Shown in pieces: positions 36,647 through 47,569 of a DNA stretch of 64,000 nt. The DNA comes from Istiophorus platypterus (Eukaryota > Chordata > Actinopteri > Istiophoriformes > Istiophoridae): the NCBI GenBank assembly GCA_016859345.1, contig CM029131.1, positions 12,692,378 through 12,756,377 on the forward strand, in the 5' to 3' direction. Positions within the stretch are counted from its first letter, which is position 1. Every line of letters begins with the position of its first letter. Both the position numbers and the translations under genes were made by a program. The notes under the pieces were generated by a model, which ran no database searches, was not told where the DNA came from, and saw nothing but the letters and a program-made list of their open reading frames with translations.

Positions 36647-37340
36647 GTACCGGTGGCTGGCCGGCATACATTCTATCTCTAAGTATATATACATATACAT
36701 ACATATATATACATATACATATACATATATATATACAAAGAAATATATATACATTCATATACATATACATATACATATATATACATATATATAAATCATA
36801 AATGTATGACGAGTCAAATGTGTATTTACTCACATTATTGTGACATTATGCATTCTTTTTAAACTAAAACTTTTAAGCTCATTGTATTGTATCATTGTTC
36901 ATATGCTTTTGTGCCATTTTGTATTTTATTGAAGAATTTTGTCCATTTTAAAATTACCCTCAGGGATAGACATTCCAAATTAGGCTAAAAAAGGCTATAA
37001 ATGCTGTGTTATGTTGCATTGATTCATCCTATATACTCGTTCCTATACAAATAAACATGAAATAAGAAAAAAAGTAGCCTTGGAAAACCGGTCACCTTTA
37101 TTTGTATTATGATTCATTTCTTTTTTCATCCACGTAAATTTAGGAAGTGATTATTTCAATGCAGTTATTATGAAGAGAAGATAATTAAGATTTTTTTTGA
37201 AATCCTTGAAATGACTGTACTCTTGATGGTCTGGTGGCTCAACAGGTTAAGCAGCTGAACAGGTGTTTGGTGGCTATGGGTTTGAATCCCAGACTATTGC
37301 AAATTTTGAAGTCCCACATTCAAAGGAAAGACTGAAACCC
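36647..37340. repeat. AT-rich unit with TATACA microsatellite, copy 1 of 3
   Basis: Starts GTGTACCGGTGGCTGGCCGG, then a (TATACA)n-like microsatellite (36680-36793) and 500 bp of AT-rich DNA that ends in tRNA-like units. Copies 2 and 3 start at 38671 and 44717. Copies 1 and 2 read identically over the microsatellite. Confidence 0.92.
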
Positions 37341-38670
37341 TTTAAATGACTGTGTTCTTGTTCGCCTGGTGGCTCAACGGGTTAAGCACCTGAACAGGTG
37401 TTTGGTGGATACAGGTTTGATTCCCAGACTGTTGCGAATTTTGAAGTCCCACATTCAAGAGAAAGACTGAAATCCTTGAAATGACAATGTTCTTAGGTCT
37501 GCCCTGGTGGCTCAATGGGTTAAGTACCTGAACAGGTGTTTGAGGGACCAGGGTTCGGATCCCAGGGTTTAGCAAATTTTGAAGTCCCACATTCAAACCA
37601 AAGAGTGATATCCTTGAAATGACAACTTTCCTACCTCTGCCCTTATGGCTCAACGGGTTGAGCACCTGAACAGGTGTTTGGTGGATACAGGTTTGATTCC
37701 CAGACTGTTGCAAATTTTGAAGTCCCACATTCAAGAGAAAGACTGAAATCCTTGAAACGAGAAAGTTCTTACGTCTGCTCTGATGGCTCAATGGGTTAAG
37801 CTCCTGAACAGGTGCTTGGTGGACATGGGTTCTATCCCCGGCTAGTGCAAACTTTGAAGTCCCACATTCAAAGGAAAGAGTGAAATGCTTGAAACGAGAA
37901 AGTTGTTATGTCTACTCTGATGGCTCAATGGGTTAAGCAACTGAACGGGTGTTTGGTGGACATGGGTTCAACCCCCGGCTAGTGCAAATTTTGAAGTCCC
38001 ACATTCAAAGGAAAGAGTGAAATGCTTGAAACGAGAAAGTTGTTATGTCTACTCTGATGGCTCAATGGGTTAAGCAACTGAACGGGTGTTTGGTGGACAT
38101 GGGTTCAACCCCCGGCTAGTGCAAATTTTGAAGTCCCACATTCAAAGGAAAGAGTGAAATGCTTGAAACGAGAAAGTTGTTATGTCTGCTCTGATGGCTC
38201 AATGGGTTAAGCACCTGAACAGGTGTTTGGTAGACATGGGTTCGATCCCCGGCTAGTGCAAACTTTGAAGTCCCACATTCAAAGGAAAGAGTGAAATGCT
38301 TGAAACGAGAAAGTTCTTACGTCTGCTCTGATGGCTCAATGGGTTAAGCTCCTGAACAGGTGCTTGGTGGACATGGGTTCTATCCCCGGCTAGTGCAAAC
38401 TTTGAAGTCCCACATTCAAAGGAAAGAGTGAAATGCTTGAAACGAGAAAGTTCTTACGTCTGCTCTGATGGCTCAATGGGTTAAGCTCCTGAACAGGTGC
38501 TTGGTGGACATGGGTTCTATCCCCGGCTAGTGCAAACTTTGAAGTCCCACATTCAAAGTGAAATGCTTGAAACGAGAAAGTTGTTATGTCTACTCTGATG
38601 GCTCAATGGGTTAAGCAACTGAACGGGTGTTTGGTGGACATGGGTTCAACCCCCGGCTAGTGCAAATTTT
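37195..38670 (+). repeat. tRNA-like 137-bp tandem satellite, array 1
   Basis: About ten head-to-tail units. From 37785 on the A-box-like GGCTCAATGGGTTAAG recurs at 37785, 37922, 38059, 38196, 38333 and 38470, exactly 137 nt apart, then at 38600 after a 7-nt loss. Each unit also has CACCTGAACAGGTG (a short perfect hairpin), then GGTTCGATCCC or GGTTCTATCCC (B-box-like) about 45 nt after the A box, and a spacer with AAGTCCCACATTCAAAGG. The distances fit a tRNA-derived pol III promoter. Early units are more diverged; 37785-38600 is nearly uniform. Not real tRNA genes: no acceptor stem pairs. Confidence 0.93.
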
Positions 38671-39370
38671 GTGTACCGGTGGCTGGCCGGCATACATTCT
38701 ATCTCTAAGTATATATACATATACATACATATATATACATATACATATACATATATATATACAAAGAAATATATATACATTCATATACATATACATATAC
38801 ATATATATACATATATATAAATCATAAATGTATGACGAGTCAAATGTGTATTTACTCACATTATTGTGACATTATGCATTCTTTTTAAACTAAAACTTTT
38901 AAGCTCATTGTATTGTATCATTGTTCATATGCTTTTGTGCCATTTTGTATTTTATTGAAGAATTTTGTCCATTTTAAAATTACCCTCAGGGATAGACATT
39001 CCAAATTAGGCTAAAAAAGGCTATAAATGCTGTGTTATGTTGCATTGATTCATCCTATATACTCGTTCCTATACAAATAAACATGAAATAAGAAAAAAAG
39101 TAGCCTTGGAAAACCGGTCACCTTTATTTGTATTATGATTCATTTCTTTTTTCATCCACGTAAATTTAGGAAGTGATTATTTCAATGCAGTTATTATGAA
39201 GAGAAGATAATTAAGATTTTTTTTGAAATCCTTGAAATGACTGTACTCTTGATGGTCTGGTGGCTCAACAGGTTAAGCAGCTGAACAGGTGTTTGGTGGC
39301 TATGGGTTTGAATCCCAGACTATTGCAAATTTTGAAGTCCCACATTCAAAGGAAAGACTGAAACCCTTTA
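38671..39370. repeat. AT-rich unit with TATACA microsatellite, copy 2 of 3
   Basis: Same as copy 1, joined here directly into a satellite unit (GGCTAGTGCAAATTTTG/TGTACCGG). The junction shows that the unit was moved into or copied within the satellite array, about 2.02 kb from copy 1. Confidence 0.92.
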
Positions 39371-40690
39371 AACGAGAAAGTTGTTATGTCTGCCCTGATA
39401 GCTCAATGGGTTAAGCACCTGAACAGGTGTTTGGTGGATACAGGTTTGATTCCCAGACTGTTGCAAATTTTGAAGTCCCACATTCAAGAGAAAGACTGAA
39501 ATCCTTGAAACGAGAAAGTTCTTACGTCTGCTCTGATGGCTCAATGGGTTAAGCTCCTGAACAGGTGCTTGGTGGACATGGGTTCTATCCCCGGCTAGTG
39601 CAAACTTTGAAGTCCCACATTCAAAGGAAAGAGTGAAATGCTTGAAACGAGAAAGTTGTTATGTCTACTCTGATGGCTCAATGGGTTAAGCAACTGAACG
39701 GGTGTTTGGTGGACATGGGTTCAACCCCCGGCTAGTGCAAATTTTGAAGTCCCACATTCAAAGGAAAGAGTGAAATGCTTGAAACGAGAAAGTTCTTACG
39801 TCTGCTCTGATGGCTCAATGGGTTAAGCACCTGAACAGGTGTTTGGTGGACATGGGTTCGATCCCCGGCTAGTGCAAATTTTGAAGTCCCACATTCAAAG
39901 GAAAGAGTGAAATGCTTGAAACGAGAAAGTTCTTACGTCTACTCTGATGGCTCAATGGGTTAAGCACCTGAACAGGTGTTTGGTGGACATGGGTTCAATC
40001 CCCGGCTAGTGCAAATTTTGAAGTCCCACATTCAAAGGAAAGAGTGAAATGCTTGAAACGAGAAAGTTGTTATGTCTGCTCTGATGGCTCAATGGGTTAA
40101 GCACCTGAACAGGTGTTTGGTGGACATGGGTTCAATCCCCGGCTAGTGCAAATTTTGAAGTCCCACATTCAAAGGAAAGAGTGAAATGCTTGAAACGAGA
40201 AAGTTCTTATGTCTGCTCTGATGGCTCAATGGGTTAAGCACCTGAACAGGTGTTTGGTGGACATGGGTTCGATCCCCGGCTAGTGCAAACTTTGAAGTCC
40301 CACATTCAAAGGAAAGAGTGAAATGCTTGAAACGAGAAAGTTCTTACGTCTGCTCTGATGGCTCAATGGGTTAAGCTCCTGAACAGGTGCTTGGTGGACA
40401 TGGGTTCTATCCCCGGCTAGTGCAAACTTTGAAGTCCCACATTCAAAGGAAAGAGTGAAATGCTTGAAACGAGAAAGTTGTTATGTCTACTCTGATGGCT
40501 CAATGGGTTAAGCAACTGAACGGGTGTTTGGTGGACATGGGTTCAACCCCCGGCTAGTGCAAATTTTGAAGTCCCACATTCAAAGGAAAGAGTGAAATGC
40601 TTGAAACGAGAAAGTTCTTATGTCTGCTCTGATGGCTCAATGGGTTAAGCTCCTGAACAGGTGCTTGGTGGACATGGGTTCGATCCCAGG
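39235..40690 (+). repeat. tRNA-like 137-bp tandem satellite, array 2
   Basis: About ten more units in the same orientation as array 1 and of the same type, including homogeneous and slightly variant units (GGTTCGATCCC, GGTTCAATCCC, GGTTCTATCCC). The last unit is interrupted at the B box by the second composite element (GATCCCAGGGAGGACGGACG). Confidence 0.93.
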
Positions 40691-41670
40691 GAGGACGGAC
40701 GGACGGACGGACGGATGGAAGGCAGGAGGAGGAGGAGGAGGAAGGAGAAGGCAGGGGGGGTGGAGGATTAAGGAGGGGGAGGAGGCAAGAGTGTAGAGAA
40801 GGTGGGGGGGGCTGGAGTGGGGGGAAGGGGGGAGGGAATAGAAGAGGAGGAGGGAATTTCCAATTTAACTTTTTTTTCATAATTTTTAAAAAAAAGAAGG
40901 CTTCCTCTCCCCCACCCCCCTTCCACTCCACCCTCAGGCCTCCGCCCTTGGCTCCGCCCTCCACTCCTGGCTCCGCCCTCCACTCCTGGCTCCGCCCTCC
41001 ACTCTGGCTTTCGCTCCGCCCTCTGCTCCTGGCTCCGCCCTCCACTCTTGCCTTGGCTCCGCCCTCCACTCCTGGCTCCGCCCTCGGCTCCACTCCGCTC
41101 CTGGCTCCGCCCTCGGCTCCACTCCGCTCCTGGCTCCGCCCTCCACTCTGGCCTTGGCTCCGCCCTCCACTCTGCTCCTGGCTCCGCCCTCCACTCTGGC
41201 CTCGGCTCCGCCCTCCACTCCGCTCCTGGCTCCGCCTCCACTCCGCCTCTGGCTCCGCCCTCCACTCCGGCCTTGGCTCCGCCCTCTGCTCCTGGCTCCG
41301 CCCTCCACTCTGGCCTCCACTCTGGCCTCCTGGCTCCGCCCTCCACTCTGGCCTCGGCTCCGCCCTCCACTCCGCTCCTGGCTCCGCCCTCCACTCTGGC
41401 CTCGGCTCCGCCCTCTGGCCTCAGCTCCGCCCTCCACTCTGGCCATGGCTCCGCCCTCCGCTCCGCCCTCCTCTCCACTCAAGCCATGGCTCCGCCCTCT
41501 GCTCCATTCAGGCCTTGGCTCCGCCCCACTCAGGCCACGGCTCCGCCCTCCACTCCTGGCCCCGCCTTCCGCTCCGCCCTCTGCTCCACCTTCCTGCCTT
41601 CCTGGGATTCGAACCCATGTCCACCATACACCTGTTCACGTGCTTAACCCATTGAGCCACCAGAGCGGCG
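40576..41670. mobile_element. composite tRNA-like/VNTR element, copy 2
   Basis: Same architecture as copy 1: plus-strand tRNA-like unit, (GGAC)n and GGA-rich tract, TTTTTTTTCATAATTTTT spacer, VNTR (about 40925-41585), minus-strand tRNA-like unit with GGGATTCGAACCC. The left junction interrupts an array 2 satellite unit. Confidence 0.6.
40925..41585. repeat. GC-rich VNTR, second copy
   Basis: Same GGCTCCGCCCTC units as the first copy, but with a different order and added short forms (CTCCACTCCGCTCCT). Its internal structure therefore changed after the duplication. The final third (from CTCCTCTCCACTCAAGCC) is identical to copy 1. Confidence 0.95.
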
Positions 41671-42035
41671 CAAAAACACCGTCTTTTCAAGGATTTCAGT
41701 CTTTCCTTTGAGTGTGGAACTTCAAAATTTGCCATAGCCGGGGATCGAACCCGGGTCCACCGAACACCTGTTCAGGCGCTTAACCCACTGTGCCACCTGG
41801 GCACTCCTAAAAACAATGAGTAACCAAGGACTTCACTCTTTCCTTTGTATGTTGGACTTGATCCATGTTCAACCTGTTGAGCCACCAGAGCAGAGGTAAG
41901 AACACCATCATTTCAAGGATTTCAGTCTTTCCTTTGAATGTCTGACTTCAAAATGTGCAATAGCCTGAGATTCGAACCCGTGGAGTCCAAACACCTGTTC
42001 AGGTGCTTAACCCGTTGAGCCACCAGGTCAGAGAC
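41590..42035 (-). repeat. tRNA-like repeat units, minus orientation
   Basis: Second copy of the 33515-33965 set, with the same order and spacer. Confidence 0.85.
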
Positions 42036-42980
42036 CATAACATCTTCATTTTTAAAGGTTTTTGGTCTTTCAAGCTTCAAGCCTAAACCTTGTTACTATG
42101 CCATCAGTTGTTCATTTAATTTGACCTCTCTGCCTTGGTTTCTGCTTTATATCTAGTGGCTCCTGGATCATCTATTACAATCATGTTAGATGCAGCTTTG
42201 TGGATATGGTTCTTTACATAACCCAGCTGCAAAATACATACATTTTCTGGTTTTATACATTTTTATTTTTATTTCCACATTACTGCATTAAGTTTCTACT
42301 GCAATAATGTCTTTGTTTCTATATTTGTGTCTCTAGATTTGTAGAAATAAATGCACATACATGTATATGAATGTAGGAGTCTAAATGTACAAATAGACAT
42401 TTATGATGCAATTAATTTCCATTAACATTCCATTAACACAAATGTGTATAAAATAAATATAAGTGATATATTTATACAACTTTGTAACCTTCACCGTAAA
42501 CTGAATCTAACATGAACCTAAATGTACATAACAGAAAATTAAAGGACAAACATTGAGCCCTTGCCTCTTCTCTATGTCCGTAAATAGGTTGGAAATGCAT
42601 ATCTAGGTTTCTTCCATTTCTTTTTTTTTCGTTAGAAAGTCATTTGACTTCAAAATGTCATGGAATAATTCATGGTGCATTAGAGGTGCACTTGTGAAAA
42701 TTTGCATAGGTGACTAGGTTGTTGCTACTGCTCTGTTAATGCCGATGTGTGGATTGTAGCGCCCAAAAGATCCCCCTTTCCTCACCCTTGCTATGTCATA
42801 TGTAAAATATCGGAAAGAAACATACAGTGCTAATGCAAACGTATGATTTCCATGTGCTGGTGTGTCCCTCCCCTGCATTAATTTCCCATAAAGTTGTTCA
42901 GCCAATGGGCAAACTCAAGAAGAAGAAGAATTAGTAAACCTTTACTGGATTAGTGGATTAGTCAACGTTTATGATCCACA

Positions 42981-43450
42981 ATGGCTCTCAGCTTGGTAGC
43001 AGGAGCCCTCACAATGACAGGTAAGTGTCTGGTTATACACAATCTCCTTTATTCTCAACAAGTAAAATTAAACCATCTTTACATATGTCTATTCTCCTTA
43101 GCCTATTGGATCGGCAGTGCCTTGGTCGTCGGCTCTTCTTCTTTTTAGGCATCAGATAAGGAGCCGTGGGTGATGTGTCTCTGCACAGTGGTTGCGGGCC
43201 TGTGGGAACATCGCTCGCCTTCCTGGACGGCGGCATCTCGGTGTTCTGGATCCTGGGCTCAGACCTGACTTACACCATTTTATTCCCCCAGCTGATCTTC
43301 ATCCTCCTCACCAAGGTTTCTGATGGATACGGGGCAATGGCAGGCCACCTGGTTGCCGTGGTGATGAGCCCTCATCGGGCCTCCCTTTACCCTTCATTTC
43401 CAGCTCCATCACCAGCAGAGGGCGCCAGACTGGTGGATTTTCAAAATGGT
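42981..43450 (+). pseudogene. SLC5A7-like pseudogene, plus copy 2
   Basis: Same structure as the copy at 34908-35380 (MALSLVAGALTMT exon, then the late segment with SVFWILGSDLTYTILFPQL). A one-base loss near 43196 throws the segment before GPVGTSLAF out of frame. The two copies show no further loss of the late segment. Confidence 0.7.
43410..43428 (+). promoter_or_regulatory. CTCF-like motif, duplicated copy
   Basis: CACCAGCAGAGGGCGCCAG, identical to the site at 35338. Confidence 0.5.
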
Positions 43451-43549
43451 AGAGACAAGCCTCTGTGCCATTGCTTGATACAAGTTTCTAATTTTTGTGT
43501 GTTTGTAATATGAGCATGATTATTATGATTATCATTCCATATATAATAA

Positions 43550-43795
43550 TGAATGTGGGACTTCAAGATTTGCAGTAGCCAGGATTCGAACCCATTGCGT
43601 CCAAACACATGTTCAGACGCTTAACCCGTCGAGCCACCAGGGCAGACTTAAGAATATCGTCATTTCAAGGATATCAGTCTTTCCTTTGAATGTGGGACTT
43701 CAAAATTTGCTAAAGCCTGGGATTTGAACCGGTGTAGTCCAAACACCTGTTCAAATGCTTAACCCGTTGAGCCACCAGGTCAGAGACCCTAACAT
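43550..43795 (-). repeat. tRNA-like repeat units, minus orientation
   Basis: Second copy of the 35480-35725 pair. Confidence 0.85.
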
Positions 43796-44611
43796 CTTCA
43801 TTTTCAAAGGTTTTCAGTCTTTCAAGCTTCAAGCCTAAACCTTGTTACTATGCCATCAGTTGTTCATTTAATTTGACCTCTCTGCCTTGGTTTCTGCTTT
43901 ATATCTAGTGGCTCCTGGATCATCTATTACAATCATGTTAGATGCAGCTTTTTGGATTTGGTTCTTTACATAACCCAACTGCAAAATACATACATTTTCG
44001 GGTTTTATACATTTTTATTTTATTTCCACATAACTGCATTAAGTATTCTACTGCAATAATGTCTTTGTTCCTATATTTGTGTCTCTAGATTTGTAGAAAA
44101 TAATGCACATACATGATATATGAATGTAGGAGTCTAAATGTACAAATAGAAATTTATGATGCAATTAATTTCCATTAACATTGATATTCACTTATGTTTT
44201 CTTTCAGTTATTTCAGTATTTAAGCATTTAATTGTAAACATTTTAATTTTATTTCAGTATTTATATATTTAAGATAATTTATAAATTCACGTGCTTATTT
44301 TGCATAATGTATTTGCGTATTAATTTGAAGTCCTTTTTCATCCTCCACACATTCATCCAACCATTCATTTACAAATCAGACAGTGATAAATATGTAGTCA
44401 CATGACATGGTCCTCAATTTTATAACAGTTGGAAGAGTTTGTTGGAATTTATAAGAACATATTTAAGCTCTGGCTCAGACTCTTGAGATTCCTCTTGCAA
44501 ATCAGAAGGTTCAGGTTAAAATTTTTTCATCATTTCTATGTCATGCAGTCTTTCTGCAGGAATGATTTGGTGTCAATGGTGTTAAAACCACACAGAGCCA
44601 TTTGAAATTCT

Positions 44612-44628
44612 GCCACTAGGTGGCGCCA
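44612..44628 (+). promoter_or_regulatory. CTCF-like motif, duplicated copy
   Basis: GCCACTAGGTGGCGCCA, identical to the site at 36538. Confidence 0.55.
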
Positions 44629-44716
44629 CAAAATGTGGAAGCCCAACCTCTCTGTGATGCTATGATATATACACCCATCAGCCACGACATTAAAATCGGT
44701 CTCTTTCATTTAGTGG

Positions 44717-45400
44717 CAGTGTACCGGTGGCTGGCCGGCATACATTCTATCTCTAAGTATATATATATACATACATATATATACATATACATATACATAT
44801 ATATATACAAAGAAATATATATACATTCATATACATATACATATACATATATATACATATATATAAATCATAAATGTATGACGAGTCAAATGTGTATTTA
44901 CTCACATTATTGTGACATTATGCATTCTTTTTAAACTAAAACTTTTAAGCTCATTGTATTGTATCATTGTTCATATGCTTTTGTGCCATTTTGTATTTTA
45001 TTGAAGAATTTTGTCCATTTTAAAATTACCCTCAGGGATAGACATTCCAAATTAGGCTAAAAAAGGCTATAAATGCTGTGTTATGTGGCATTGATTCATA
45101 TATATTCCTATACAAATAAACATGAAATAAAAAAAAAGTAGCCTTGGAAAACCGGTCACCTTTATTTGTATTATGATTCATTTTTTTTTCATAAATTTAG
45201 GAAGTGATTATTTCAATGCAGTTATTATGAAGAGAAGATAATTAAGATTTTTTTTGAAATCCTTGAAATGACTGTACTCTTGATGGTCTGGTGGCTCAAC
45301 AGGTTAAGCAGCTGAACAGGTGTTTGGTGGCTATGGGTTTGAATCCCAGACTATTGCAAATTTTGAAGTCCCACATTCAAAGGAAAGACTGAAACCCTTT
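44717..45400. repeat. AT-rich unit with TATACA microsatellite, copy 3 of 3
   Basis: As the copies at 36647 and 38671, with small losses (for example TTGATTCATATATATTCC). Confidence 0.92.
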
Positions 45401-45835
45401 AAATGACTGTGTTCTTGTTCGCCTGGTGGCTCAACGGGTTAAGCACCTGAACAGGTGTTTGGTGGATACAGGTTTGATTCCCAGACTGTTGCAAATTTTG
45501 AAGTCCCACATTCAAGAGAAAGACTGAAATCCTTGAAATGACAATGTTCTTAGGTCTGCCCTGGTGGCTCAATGGGTTAAGTACCTGAACAGGTGTTTGA
45601 GGGACCAGGGTTCGAATCCCAGGGTTTAGCAAATTTTGAAGTCCCACATTCAAACCAAAGAGTGATATCCTTGAAATGACAACTTTCCTACCTCTGCCCT
45701 TATGGCTCAACGGGTTGAGCACCTGAACAGGTGTCTGGTGGACATGGGTTCAAGATTTGCAAAGCCTGGAATTCAAACCCGTGGTATCCAAACACCTGTT
45801 CAGTTGCTTAACCCATTGAGCCACCAGGTCAGAAA
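45275..45835. repeat. tRNA-like repeat, degenerate array end
   Basis: Four plus-strand units (A-box-like near 45295, 45425, 45560, 45700), followed at about 45755-45830 by one unit in inverse orientation (ATTCAAACCCGTGG, AACCCATTGAGCCACCA). The orientation switch marks the end of the plus-oriented segment. Confidence 0.85.
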
Positions 45836-46280
45836 CAATAGCATCTTCATTTTTTTTTAAATCAAATTTTCCTCAAAGCTCATATTTTATTCTTAACATT
45901 TGTTTTCTTTTAAACTTTCAGGGAATAAAACTATCCAATACTAAAAGAAAATTTCATTAGAGAGTGAATATTTTGTTATTAATGCACATTTTGGGAATCA
46001 ACTGTCTGAAAAAAGTAATGAGATCTGTAGCAGTTATTTATTTACATAATAGCACAATAAAAATAACACATCAGTATACCAATGTGCATTACAAGTTCGG
46101 AAAAGAAAATAAAGTCAATAGAGACTGAAAGAGCAGCCTGTATCAAGCATCGCTTCATTTTGGTTTTTATCAGGGGTCTCATCACACCATCGCCCTCTCT
46201 GGCGTCATCTGCTGGTGCCCTATGGGAAATGCACCTGCTCTCTACATAATAGTCCCATTCCTATAGAAACTATATGGCCT

Positions 46281-47368
46281 CTAACAGCCCTGTTGCCATT
46301 CGGAAACGCAGATGAAGAGGATGCAGGCCGGTCTGGGGAGCATTATAGTGTGAGGCAGGTGTGAGCCAAGGATCCAGGACGCAATGATGCTGCTGTCCAG
46401 GTACATGAGGGATGTTCCCACAATCCCTGAAACCATGATGAAGAGGGGAACCACTAAATGCAGCTGACGCCTTGGGAAAAGCAATTTGTAGTTCAAATGT
46501 CAAAATGACAGTACAACAATTAGTATTTCACAGGGCAAGTTTTAACACAATGTTTTCCCATTCTTTTGCTAAGCTAAGCTACCCAGTTAGCTTTCATCCA
46601 CAAGTAACATCACATCAGTTTTCTCAAACCCTTTTCTTTGTACCTGATGTCTAAGAGAAGAAATTGCATGAAGATTCGCAGGATCCAGAACTGGACAGAG
46701 GTTCTTGAACGTGTCACATTTTACAGATATTTACAGTTTAAGGGACCAGAATGGATGGAAGCCTTTTTCCTCCATGGAAAGAAAATGATTAAATGTAAGG
46801 AATGACTCTAATAAAAAAAAAAAAAATACTCAAGGTGAATAGATTAAAAAAATGGATTTACTGAATTATATATTTGAGGTATTCAGTTTCTTAAATTTGA
46901 CTTAATGACTGAACTGTTTATATTTATATGGCTGAATCCTTCTATCACAGGTACTGGTCTACACAAAGCTGAGCGGTCTTATTTGTCTGAAGCAGACACT
47001 CAGTCGGGTTTACCTGTCGAGGCTGCAGCGGCACCGATCAGCACAGGTGGAACTCCATGAAGAACCACCACCACAGGTAGATGTGGTGTCCTCCGGCTGT
47101 AGATGTGGAGCCGGAGGACAGTGTCCTCGGATGGAAATCCCAAAGTGCCAAAACGGGAAAACAAAACAGGAAACATGTTAAATCCTTCTTGTTTTACATG
47201 TACATTTTTGATATTTTTGTCTAGATTCCTTTTTGATGCAGCAAATATGCTAAACATGAGCTCACTTACTGGGTCACCAGCTATCAGTGAGTCATTATGA
47301 AGCCAGTTGTGTGGCAGATTGAGCCCATTAAAGCTAGAAAGATGCTGTGTTTGAAAAAAACATTTCAC
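46281..47368 (-). pseudogene. SLC5A7-like pseudogene, minus copy 1
   Basis: On the minus strand the order is: a segment at about 47020-47150 with LSSGSTST in one frame and GVPPVLIGAAAASTG in another, ending at CGACAG/GTAAAC; then at 46496-46281 FIMVSGIVGTSLMYLDSS and WILGSHLPHTIMLP. In SLC5A7 the matching pieces, VLSSSSATY..AIPAILIGAIGAST and VMRITVFVFG..SSDLVYIVIFPQ, stand in the same order. Frames change inside the first piece and stops follow the second, so this is decayed. An upstream piece (47270-47340) may be a further exon but was not matched. Confidence 0.65.
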
Positions 47369-47471
47369 TGTTATTCTGTGGAAGATTCAAAACAAGTCAA
47401 AAATAGATAAACATACAAACTATTCCGGTCCGAGAGGGGGGGTTTGATGGGATTAGAAAGGCCCAACCGGT

Positions 47472-47539
47472 GCGAAGGTAAACCGAAGGTAAACCGAAGG
47501 TAAACCGAAGGTAAACCGAAGTTAAACCGAAGGTAAACA
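47472..47539. repeat. 11-bp minisatellite
   Basis: Six copies of CGAAGGTAAAC with one GTT variant, beside the motif TTCCGGTCCGAGAGGGGG. The same array occurs at 50111-50176 and, with two copies, at 52531-52553. Confidence 0.95.
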
Positions 47540-47569
47540 CGCCCATATACTGGAACGCTGCTATTTACT

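Larger units (their letters stand above)
32507..37668 (+). repeat. segmental duplication, copy 1 (5.16 kb)
   Basis: Nearly identical and collinear with 40576-45738 at an offset of about 8070 nt, apart from length change in the VNTR and microsatellites and a few substitutions. It contains, in order, a tRNA-like unit, GGA-rich tract, GC-rich VNTR, inverted tRNA-like units, AT-rich DNA, an SLC5A7-like fragment, more tRNA-like units, a CTCF-like site, a TATACA microsatellite and further tRNA-like units. Confidence 0.92.
40576..45738 (+). repeat. segmental duplication, copy 2 (5.16 kb)
   Basis: Counterpart of 32507-37668. The SLC5A7-like fragment has lost one G (GCGGGCC against GCGGGGCC), the VNTR is rearranged, and the polyT and TATACA tracts differ in length; most of the rest is identical as read. 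The pair ends near 45738, where copy 2 turns into an inverted tRNA-like unit. Confidence 0.92.

Noticed and set aside
37342..37791. 149-codon minus frame with repeated LLNVGLQNL..VQVLNPLSHQ
   Set aside because: A translation of the tRNA-like satellite, repeating with its period.
33510..45835. CRISPR array, suggested by regularly spaced repeats
   Set aside because: The whole 137-bp unit is conserved, with no unique spacers, in a vertebrate genome with spliced genes.
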